From: Tenodera sinensis
Taxonomy: Eukaryota > Arthropoda > Insecta > Mantodea > Mantidae
Assembly: GCA_030765045.1 (NCBI GenBank)
Contig: CM060964.1
Location: 149,164,705-149,228,704, forward strand
Length of the DNA: 64,000 nucleotides
Direction: 5' to 3'
How positions within the stretch are numbered: the stretch's first letter is position 1; every line of letters starts with the position of its first letter. Shown here in pieces: positions 57,701 to 64,000 of the stretch. A program made the translations under genes and the position numbers. The notes under the pieces were generated by a model, which worked only from the letters and a program-made list of their open reading frames with translations, ran no database searches and was not told the DNA's origin.

Positions 57701-58441
57701 GTTCGCAAGTACCGCCTTCCAGACGCCAGTTCAGTATTTACCGCCGAGCTGTTTGCCATATTTTATTTCCTGCTTTTTATCTCCAGTTCAGGTCCTGGAA
57801 GTTATATTATCTGTTCCGACTCTTTTAGCGCCCTCCAGGCCCTGCAACAGTTTATCGGCACCTCGGCATTGATTATTAAAATTCAGACGTTGATCTCGCA
57901 ACTACTGTCTCGCGGATACCAGTTTGTTTTTACGTGGATCCCAGGCCATGTGGGTATTCCGGGCAACGAGGCGGCGGATGCGGCTGCAAAGTCTGCATGC
58001 CGCCTCCCGGAATACTCCACCCGTGCGCTACCCTATGTAAATGTGCAGAAATACTTTCGCCGCCATCTATTTACCCACTGGCAGCAATCTTGGGAAGCGT
58101 TAGCTGGCACTCAGTTACGGACAATAAAGGACACTGTACAACCCTGGCAGACCAGCTGCAGGAATTCCAGGCGTGAGGAAGTGATTTTAACCCGCCTGAG
58201 GATAGGCCACACTCGAGCCACGCATCGACATCTTTTGCGTGGTGATCCGGAGCCTGTCTGTGCGACGTGCAATGTTCCACTCTCCGTCGCACATGTCCTT
58301 CTTGATTGTCCGCAATACGGTCATGAGCGTCAGTCCCTAGGCCTGGGCCTTACACTGTGCTCTGTTTTAGGCAACGACGCAGTAGCTGTCAATACAGCAC
58401 TGCGGTTTGTTGCCAAGATTGATTTTTGCAAGCAAGTGTAA
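54755..58441 (+). CDS. A14 ORF2: intact endonuclease-RT-RNase H polyprotein
   Basis: 1228 aa without interruption. APE endonuclease about 1-230: N9, E34 (QETHL), D132/N134 (GDLNAKH), D207-H208 (GSDHFP). RT about 430-760: SSPGPDDIHR, RPICLTSVVCKT, DLQKAYDTTWRYG, NGVPQGSILS, and YVDD at 665-668. RNase H about 960-1090 with D965, E998, D1022 and D1075. C-terminal C1169-x2-C1172-x7-H1180-x4-C1185. It nicks DNA, copies the element RNA at the nick and removes RNA. All catalytic residues I can check are present, so it could be active if expressed. It lies inside A13 with no 5'UTR of its own, so no promoter is evident. About 140 aa longer than the Drosophila I-factor ORF2. Confidence 0.95.
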   Translation: MEIIQWNVNGFRARVPDIQHLVAQRSPSIVCLQETHLHPNHALHLRGFSAFRHDSAADRRASGGVATLVAHTISATSIPLNTPLQAVAVRVQLQGLSLSICNVYLPPVSVVHENDLRALLAQIPPPFIFLGDLNAKHSSWGSDTDDARGCLVGDVCDMSGLLLLNTGAPTFLSSAYGTYSALDVSFCSPSLVPLIDWSVLSDLFGSDHFPINIHISGFNTIPTRHPHWIISKADWGKFRSLIHLTDDGFTTIDNMVEYFTCSVLLAANSSIPRGSTTPRHLPVPWWSEECRLAVKARKRALRVFSAHPTEENFITFKRVRARARFVLRSAKRTSWVTYVSSISRRTSTQRVWTAVRRMYGKCRRTIIPGLAVQGRSYTHEQDIADALADAFAADSQTQSYHTTFLPVKESAERVVLNFKSASSEPYNAHFTEAELAHALSLAKDSSPGPDDIHRQMLLHLPPEALTFLLNMYNRIWLQQVFPSSWREGTVIPIPRPGKDRTLPSSYRPICLTSVVCKTMERMINTRLVWLLETNNLLSNVQCGFRRHRSSVDNLTRMEAYIQNAFLMKQHVVGVFFDLQKAYDTTWRYGILRSLHDYGLRGHLALFVLNFLQLRRFRVRIGHTLSQERIQENGVPQGSILSVTLFAVAINGIASVVRRGIPMSLYVDDFAIYYRSHSLEHIERQLQLAITSIAEWAFRTGFQFSPTKTQCVHFHRLRGVHPAPDLYLRGTRLPFVPHLKFLGLHLDSKLTWEHHIRYLRASCDRSLRVLRVLSGVSWGGDRTVMLRLYRSLVRSKLDYGCFIYGSASASKLRLLDTIHHTGIRLATGAFRTSRVDCLYADSGEPPLSARRSLLLCSYVARLAAHPGHPSFPPVLRPDLVYRYTRNTTISRPSGIRFRELLTAHDLRLPAVERHSHGRYPPWQLQRARFDLELSSSAKLATPHSVFHQLFTAVLGRYRTHTPVFTDGSRMGSATGSAFVYHGDVRKYRLPDASSVFTAELFAIFYFLLFISSSGPGSYIICSDSFSALQALQQFIGTSALIIKIQTLISQLLSRGYQFVFTWIPGHVGIPGNEAADAAAKSACRLPEYSTRALPYVNVQKYFRRHLFTHWQQSWEALAGTQLRTIKDTVQPWQTSCRNSRREEVILTRLRIGHTRATHRHLLRGDPEPVCATCNVPLSVAHVLLDCPQYGHERQSLGLGLTLCSVLGNDAVAVNTALRFVAKIDFCKQV

Positions 58442-58740
58442 GGTGCTTTTATATTGGCGGATATTGACTTTTAGTTGTTTTTACTTTGGATGTTATTCTG
58501 GTTTTTACCTTTTAAAGATTTTATCAGTTTTAAGTTTTATAAGTCTACGTTTTTACCAGTTGTTTAACTTTTAACTGTTTTAGCTCTCGGTTTTAGACTT
58601 TTTAACCTTTTTTAAGTTATTTTAACTTTCACCTTTTAGCTTTTTAGGGTGAGGTTTTATTGTTGGCTTGTTTTATTCTGTGAACTTAGGGCCCTAATGA
58701 CCTAGTTGTCGATGGGCCCTTAAACAATACTCACTCACTC
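58442..58740 (+). promoter_or_regulatory. A14 3'UTR, hairpin and tail
   Basis: T-rich with gttttaactttt words. GGGCCC at 58689-58694 and 58714-58719 enclose TAATGACCTAGTTGTCGAT. The tail is short (actcactcactc) and merges with the target duplication. Confidence 0.75.
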
Positions 58741-58758
58741 ACTCATTTCACAGTTACT

Positions 58759-59293
58759 GACTCACGGATACCAGTTTGTTTTTATATGGATCCCAGGCCA
58801 TGTGGGTATTCCTGGTAACGAGGAGGCGGATGCGGCTGCAAAGTCTGCATGTCGTCTGCCGGGATTATCCACACGAACTCTGCCTTTTAGTGATGCGCAA
58901 CGATATTTCCGGCGCCATATTTTTTCGTTCTGGCAGAAGTCGTGGGAAGAAATATCTGGCACCCAATTACGGACAATCAAAGACACAGTAACACCCTGGC
59001 CGACATCCATCAGGGATGCGCGGCGGTCGGAGGTCATTCTCACCCGGTTGAGAATCGGTCACACTCGCGCCACACACGGTCATCTACTGCGTGGCGACCC
59101 GGCCCCTGTGTGTCAGACGTGCGGTGTACAACTGTCCGTCCCACACGTTTTGCTTGATTGTCCACGATATACTAGAGAGCACCAGTCCCTTGGCCTGGGT
59201 TTTACTATGCGGTCAATTCTGGGCGACGACCCGGTATCGGTAGATAAGGTTCTGCGGTTCGTCACCCAAATTGGGTTTGGGAAACAAGTTTAA
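58759..59293 (+). pseudogene. A13 ORF2, C-terminal part
   Basis: Open frame carrying the last RNase H block (FIWIPGHVGIPGNEEADAAA), the RIGHTRATHGHLLRGDPAP block and CQTCGVQLSVPHVLLDC (C-x2-C-x7-H-x4-C), ending FGKQV. Together with 50925-54076 it makes a near-complete ORF2 interrupted by A14 and two nonsense codons. Confidence 0.9.
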
Positions 59294-59588
59294 CTTGTGT
59301 TTTAGTTTTGGTGTTTTATTCTACGGTTTTTAGACAATGAATCCCGGTTTTATTGTAGCACCGTTTGTTTTTACTTTTTAGCTGTTTTATTTTAATATTT
59401 GTCCGTAAGATTTTTAACGTTTTAACTGTTTTAGTTTTTCACGTTTTACCTTCTTACAAGTTTACTGCTTTTTTAGTTTCCCCTTTTTAACCGTATTAAT
59501 TTGTTTCAGACCGTAAAAATTGACCTGGGGCCCAAATGACCCAGCTGTCGACGGGCCCTTAAGCTCCACACTCCACTCCACTCCACTC
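58759..59588 (+). mobile_element. A13 (right part): end of ORF2, 3'UTR, tail
   Basis: Resumes A13 in frame after A14. ORF2 remnant to the TAA near 59291-59293, hairpin blocks 59528-59533 and 59553-59558, then ttaagctccaca and a tail of ccact pentamers (59570-59588) instead of the usual cact tetramers. Confidence 0.9.
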
Positions 59589-59600
59589 CACTCGCGTGCT

Positions 59601-60180
59601 CCGAGTTTTATCTGGAGTATCTTGGAGCGGGACTGCACTGTCATGTTGAGGGTGTATGTTAATTGGTGAGGTCCAAACTAGATTACGGCAGTTTTATTTA
59701 TGGCGTAGCGTCTGCCGCTAAACTTCGTTTTTTAAACACTATACGTCATTCTGATACCCCTGTAGCTACTGGGACTTTCCGCACTAGTCGTGTCGAGTGT
59801 CTACACTGACTCTGACGAACCTCCACTGTCTCCACGACGCTCGATTTTATTATGTTCTTACGTGGCCTGTTTGGCAGCCCACCCCGATCATCCGTCTTTT
59901 AACCCTATATTGCGCCCGGAACTCGCACACCGTTATCTCCAGAATAGCACGATCTCTCGCCCAAACTGTATTCGGTTTTGTAAGCTGCGTAGTACACACG
60001 CGCTCTGCATGCCTGCTGTCAAACGCTATTCTCCTGCCCGCTGTCCTGCTTGGCAATTACAGCGTGCCCAGTTCGACATGGAACTTAGGACGCATGTTAA
60101 GGTAGCTACCCCTCAATCGGTGTATCGTGAGCTTTTCACCGAGATCCTGGGTCGTTACCGGAATTATGCTCCTGTATTTA
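59601..60180 (+). mobile_element. A15 (left part): 5'-truncated family A fragment
   Basis: The head lies at the CACT tail of A11. The stretch cgcgtgct was separated from it when A13 inserted. It covers the end of RT to the start of RNase H. It is interrupted at gtattta (60174-60180) by a P-like transposon and resumes at 61708. Confidence 0.8.
59601..60180 (+). pseudogene. A15 ORF2 remnant, RT C-terminus
   Basis: Blocks LRVLSGVSW, GEPPLSxRRSxLLCSYVA and RPELAHRYLQNSTISRPN are recognisable across at least three frames with stops. It ends at the NYAPVF block just before the RNase H Asp. Confidence 0.75.
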
Positions 60181-61707
60181 CAGGACCCTCTGGATAATGG
60201 ACCTGACACTGGCATCCCAGTTGTACAAAAATGGCGCCGACAGTTGGTGGTGATTTCAGAGGTGTTTCCACACGCAATCCTTCGTATTGTTTTCTATGCC
60301 TTTGAGTTATTGTTTGTTATAATAATTCCTATGTAAGTTTGTCTTCATATTAGCAAAGCGACTGTTTAAAAAACTTTTATTTGGGCAGTATAGGGAACGG
60401 GAATAAATATAATAACGTGTTGACTGTGCCGTGTGCTCTCCATGTGTTTATGTTTATTGTGTTCCATATAAGACTATGGCTACATTAGCCGCATAGTGTG
60501 GTTAATTTATCTGCTTGCAAGTACAATTTGTGTCACGATTACAGTGGTGAGGGGTTGTTGAAGAAAAACTGTTCCAGTAGTGTATGTTATTGATTATATG
60601 GTACCTAACCTCAAACATCACAATGCCTTGTATCTGTTGCATTCCCGGATGCAAATTAAAAATGAGAAACTTTCAGTTAAAACAAAAGGTAAGTTGCAAC
60701 GTAACGCTTGTAAATTCAGTATTTAATTATTATAAATTGCAGCGTTATGTGTGTTAGTTGCCGGTGTATATACCACATGGTGAATAGTGTGAATAGTGAA
60801 AGACAATAATTTCGAGTGAACTCAATTAGTGACCGCTGCAACATCAACAGTTTGTTTCATGTAAATAGTATGCTGCTTGTATTTATACTTTATCTTTTGT
60901 CTTTGTAATTTAAATGTGTAGCTGTGGTGTAGAAGAAATGTGTTGTGTTGCTGCATGCAAAACAGTAGACTATAGTAAAGTTGCTTTACAGTGCTGATTT
61001 AAGGTTATGTATTTCATATATTTCATTTATAGTGCTGTTTTAGGGTTATTATTTTTAATATTTCATCTGCCTTTGTGAATTCCCCCTGTAAAGTGAAGTG
61101 TCATGAAGTGATGAGTAATATATTGTTTCAAACTGAGTAATCATTAGTTTTCAGTAAAAGTAAAAGCAAAATTTCACCCTAAAGCTTTTGATTTCAGTTG
61201 GTAGCTAATTATTCTAAATAGCAGCATTTGTATATCAGCCATCCAGTATATGTTTTGTGTAGGTATATAACATAATGTACGTGTTGCAAGTGTGAAAAAC
61301 AGTGTAAACAATGATTCATAATTCTGAGTCAACTCAATGTCAACATTTCTGTTTTATTTAACTAACGTTTTGCTTGCAGTTTTGTCTATCTTCTTTGTAA
61401 TTTGAGTGTGTAATGCAGTTACATAATGGCATGTAAAAGTGTAGATTGCATGAATGTTATTTGAGGTTATATATTTCATTGACCATGGGTTATGGTTTAA
61501 TATTAAATGTGATTCTTTTTTGTTTACTTGAGGTTATGTTTAAGACAGTCCTTTTGTGTTTAACACAGCCCATATTCACAAAATAGGCGTGTTATTACAC
61601 CACATTTTTATTTTACTGCGTTGAAATCGTAGCCTGTAAACGAGTTGTTTATAAGTAGTTCCGCCATCTTGAATCCCAGTGTCAGGTCCGGGATCTAGAA
61701 GGTCCTG
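60181..61707 (+). mobile_element. P-like DNA transposon, 1.5 kb, non-autonomous
   Basis: Terminal inverted repeats: the left end caggaccctctggat..ggacctgacactgg is matched on the opposite strand at the right end (ccagtgtcaggtcc..atctagaaggtcctg), with a subterminal gatggcg-like match beyond. The target duplication is gtattta (60174-60180, 61708-61714), or 8 bp if the next C is counted. Inside, only one short exon-like segment resembling a THAP start is recognisable; the rest is AT-rich. P elements combine THAP domain and 8-bp duplications (family knowledge), hence the call. Confidence 0.7.
60623..60688 (+). pseudogene. THAP-type first exon remnant of the P-like transposon
   Basis: ATG at 60623 starts MPCICCIPGCKLKMRN, fitting the MPxxC..xGC opening of THAP zinc fingers. 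A splice donor gtaagt (60689) follows after 22 codons. I cannot find the remaining THAP Cys/His or the transposase core in the next kilobase, so the rest is probably deleted. Confidence 0.5.
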
Positions 61708-62508
61708 GTATTTACCGATGGTTCCCAGGTGGATGGAGCTACAGCGTGTAGTTTTGTGCATAACGCTGAAACTCACAAATACCGTCTTCGAGACTTGAGG
61801 TCCGTTTTTACCGCCGAGCTGTTTGCAATCTTTCATTTCGTCCTTTTTATCTCCATTTTCGTCCCTGGTCGTCTGTTGCGACTCTCTGGGCGCGCTGCAG
61901 GCATTGCAACAGCTTCTCGGCACGCTGACACTTATTGTGAAAATACAGACACTCGTCTCGCAGTTGCTCTCGCGAGGACACCAGATTGCTTTTCTTGGAC
62001 CTCAGGCCGCGTAGGTATTCCCGGCAATGAAGCAGCGGATAAGGCTGCTAAGTCTGCCTGCCGTTTGCCGGATACTTTTACCCGGAGTCTGCCTTACACG
62101 GATGTACAACGATACTTCCCTCGTCATATTTTATCAGTCTGGCAGCAATCATGGGAAGCATTGGATGTCACTGGCACACAATTGCGGACGATCAAGGACA
62201 CCGTGCAACCTTGGATGACATCTCAAGAGGATACCAGGCGGGCAGAAGTCATCTTAGCCCGCCTGAGAATAGGTCACACGCGCATCACGCATTGCCACCG
62301 TCTGCGTGGTGAGTCGGCGCCTGTATGCTCCACCTGTGGCGTTCAGCTCTCTGTGGCCCATGTCCGCCTTGATTGTCCGCGTTACACTCGTGAGCGCCAG
62401 CTGTTTGGCCTGGGTTCTAATTTGAAGTCCATCTTAGGCGATGACCCGTTAGCTATTAATACAGTCCTGCGGATCGTCGCCAGTATTAGCTTTGGTAAGC
62501 AGGTTTGA
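61708..62508 (+). pseudogene. A15 ORF2 C-terminal fragment
   Basis: Open to a TGA at 62506-62508. Contains VFTDGSQVDGATACSF, AELFAIFHF, a damaged second Asp block, GNEAADKAAKSACRLP, IGHTRITHCHRLRGE and the CSTCGVQLSVAHVRLDC C-terminal motif. Ends FGKQV like its sisters. Confidence 0.85.
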
Positions 62509-62767
62509 CTCGTATTTTATTTCGTGGTTTTATTACTTTTTTAACTTTTAAATCTTATCTGCTTACCTTCTTAGACCAATTTACCCGTTTTAACTGTTTT
62601 TAGAGCAGCTTTAAAATTTTACTTTTTTTGGTTTTATCTGTTTTAGCTTCCGTGTTTCAATTTTTAATTTTGAGTGTTAACAGGTGGTTTTACCATTTTT
62701 TAATATTTTTGACTTGGGGTTCTAATGACCTAGCTGTTGACGGGCCTTTAAACCCTACTCACTCACT
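61708..62767 (+). mobile_element. A15 (right part): RNase H, C-terminal domain, 3' end
   Basis: Resumes at the second gtattta with the RNase H block. 3'UTR after 62508, a mutated hairpin (ggttct..gggcct, 62718-62748) and cactcact. The right flank ggacctgcttc is the Gypsy-like integrase C-terminus. Confidence 0.85.
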
Positions 62768-62768
62768 G

Positions 62769-62870
62769 GACCTGCTTCATGCCGGACTTTATCGGATAAA
62801 TAAACAATTAGGTGACCATACCTATGAATTAATAGGTGAAAATGGACGTTACCATAAGTGTAACTCATGA
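62769..62870 (+). pseudogene. Gypsy-like integrase C-terminal remnant
   Basis: 33 codons, AGLYRINKQLGDHTYELIGE and a short tail to TGA 62868-62870. This resembles the C-terminal GPYxIxxxLGxxxYxL segment of Gypsy-type integrases. It is the only pol sequence left in the shell and its position before the 3' LTR is as expected. Confidence 0.6.
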
Positions 62871-63087
62871 CCATCTATAAATATCGAAGAAGAAAGGTAA
62901 TAAAAAAACACAAACTCATATAAATGTTTGTGTTGACGTAAAGGTGTCTTATATATGTACATTTGTTACGTTCCATTTATATTATATAACATAAATACGT
63001 GGGCAATATTTCTTTACCTGTCATTTCGAAATTATAATAAAATAATGTAACAATTTAAACCGAAATGCAAGTAAAGAAAGAGGCACT
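62871..63087 (+). other. 3' internal remnant of the Gypsy-like element with purine tract
   Basis: Non-coding AT-rich sequence ending in aagtaaagaaagaggcact just before the LTR at 63088, a plausible polypurine tract. Confidence 0.55.
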
Positions 63088-63599
63088 TGTGGCAGTAATT
63101 TTAGGTCGCACCCCGAATTCAGCATTTTTGTTACATTTAATTCTATTATATATTAATTTATTGTTAGTTGAGAATTGGCGTTAAATTATAGACGTTATGC
63201 AAAAACGCTCTCCGTTATATTTAGTATGCTATGGATAAACAGCATGGCAATGTCCGGATATTACAGCTTCTGTGATTCAAACAACTGATGAACTCAGACT
63301 GTCACAAGCTTTTTCATCTAACAATAGGTAACAACAGCTGTCAGGAGGGATAAATTGTAGGGAAGGAGGATAAAAATAATCAAGGAATAGATCCAATAAA
63401 GGATCGAGAGCTTTTGTACCTTATTCAGTTGAAGAAGGCCAGTTATTGTAAAGGAAGATAACTGATAAAATGTTCTGGAAGTAAATAGAAAATGATTTAT
63501 GGGAGAAAGTCATATCATTTTCAAGTGACATTCCCGCACACGCAAGTTTCATTGGAAAGAATCAACTAAGTTAGCCGAGCGACGAGAACGACCGCTGCA
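63088..63599 (+). repeat. Gypsy-like 3' LTR
   Basis: TGTGGCAGTAATTTTAGG to CGACCGCTGCA. Uninterrupted, so it gives the full LTR length (512 bp). Aligns with 32214-32658 plus 39471-39540. Followed by atag. Confidence 0.75.
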
Positions 63600-63644
63600 A
63601 TAGTGACTTACAGAAATTTATTTTATATAGTTACATATCTATAT

Positions 63645-64000
63645 GGCCGCCTCCGTAGCGCAGCTGGCAGCGCGCTTGCCTGTGGCGCGGAGGACCCGGG
63701 TTCGATCCCCGGTACCAGCATGGGGATTTTATCCCCTCTGGGAGGTCTGGCACGGGGTGCACTCAGCCTCGTTAGGTCCCGGGGGGACCAATTGAGGAGC
63801 TACTTGATGGAGAAGTAGCGGCCCCAGGTCGAGAAGACCGCATAACTGGCCGGGAGGGCTCGGGGCGCTGACCACGTCCCACCCTCCAGTACTGCACCTC
63901 ACCAATGACGCCTGTAGTGGGCAGAGGTGGGGGACGCAGCGGCTGGGCGGTAGGCGTTGGCCCTTCGTGGGCTGTCACGCGGGGTTTACATTTACATATA
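63645..64000 (+). mobile_element. SINE 3, tRNA-derived, reaching the window end
   Basis: The head ggccgcctccgtagcgcagctggcagcg has a perfect box A (tagcgcagctgg) and a box B (ggttcgatccc, near 63699). The 5' half resembles an elongator tRNA-Met, but the 3' end ccggtaccagca does not pair with it, so it is not a tRNA gene. The body continues for about 280 bp. ttacatat before the head and ttacatata at the window end may be the start of the target duplication. Confidence 0.75.

Larger units (their letters stand above)
54077..58740 (+). mobile_element. A14: youngest-looking family A copy, 5'-truncated in ORF1
   Basis: It begins at the first zinc knuckle of ORF1 (cagtgtcagaagttcgg) and runs to a 3' hairpin (58689-58694, 58714-58719), ttaaacaat and a (actc)n tail. 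Target duplication tttcacagttact (54064-54076 and 58746-58758); up to 19 bp agree if the tail-like cactca is counted, so tail and target share bases. Inserted in the RNase H region of A13. Confidence 0.95.
32214..63599 (+). mobile_element. Old Gypsy-like LTR retrotransposon shell, stuffed with nested insertions
   Basis: The LTR (TGTGGCAG...CGCTGCA, about 512-515 bp) occurs at 32214-39540, split by A10, and at 63088-63599. The two copies are roughly 85-90 percent alike by eye. Downstream of the first is a primer-binding-like cgcgcccaacg. Upstream of the second are an integrase C-terminus and a purine tract. The bases atag precede the first LTR and follow the second (63600-63603), a 4-bp duplication as expected of Gypsy elements. 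Only about 180 bp of 5' and 320 bp of 3' internal sequence remain. Everything between is later insertions, so most of gag-pol has been lost. Confidence 0.65.

Noticed and set aside
63088..63599. Solo LTR
   Set aside because: Flanks gcact and atagt do not match each other, whereas the pair with the LTR at 32214 gives matching atag on the outer sides and internal remnants in the right places. Not fully excluded.
63645..63720. Functional tRNA gene
   Set aside because: Box A and box B are good, but the 5' and 3' acceptor strands do not pair and a SINE body follows directly.

Overview
This is a eukaryotic window, almost certainly an arthropod and probably an insect with a large, repeat-dense genome. 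The evidence is APE-type non-LTR retrotransposons of the I, R1 and Jockey groups, a Bel/Pao element, a Gypsy-type shell, a P-like DNA transposon with a THAP-type first exon, a hAT remnant, three tRNA-derived SINEs, and long microsatellites. The species guess is inference. I recognise no host protein-coding gene; every substantial reading frame belongs to a mobile element.

The dominant family, called A here, is an I-like non-LTR element. A full copy is about 6 kb. It has a 0.9 kb 5'UTR starting with a hairpin, then ORF1 (RNA-binding region, three zinc knuckles, Ser/Arg- and Lys-rich tail). Nine to twelve nucleotides later comes ORF2 (APE endonuclease, reverse transcriptase, RNase H, C-terminal CCHC). 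The short 3'UTR ends in GGGCCC-N19-GGGCCC, TTAAACCC and a (CACT)n tail. I number its copies A1 to A15. A14 has an uninterrupted ORF2 (1228 aa) but a truncated ORF1. A8 is full length, with intact ORF1 and one nonsense codon in ORF2.

Layout. 1-2420: Jockey-like element. 2421-2815: G-rich and GAGT/GACT minisatellites. 2816-3800: AT-rich DNA with no gene seen. 3.8-12.3 kb: head-to-tail scrapyard of 5'-truncated A copies (A1-A6) joined at CACT tails, plus a related family C. 12.3-14 kb: mostly unrecognised. 14.0-15.5 kb: hAT remnant, SINE, about 980 bp compound trinucleotide microsatellite. 15.5-24.05 kb: A7, split by full-length A8. 24.05-26.3 kb: endonuclease fragment with a SINE, then A9. 26.3-31 kb: degenerate R1-clade element. 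31-31.8 kb: 86-bp-period minisatellite.

32.2-63.6 kb can be read as one onion of nested insertions, dated by target-site duplications (TSDs). The outer shell is an old Gypsy-like LTR element (LTRs at 32214-32658 + 39471-39540 and at 63088-63599; 4-bp TSD atag). Its 5' LTR holds A10, which holds a young Bel/Pao element (33206-39132). Its interior holds A11 (split by inverted A12), followed by A15. A15 is split by A13 (itself split by A14) and by a P-like transposon (60181-61707). A SINE closes the window.

The duplications show that the CACT tail is made by the element rather than taken from the target, because copies in unrelated sequence still carry it. Tails of older copies nonetheless look like preferred landing sites, which would explain the head-to-tail arrays.
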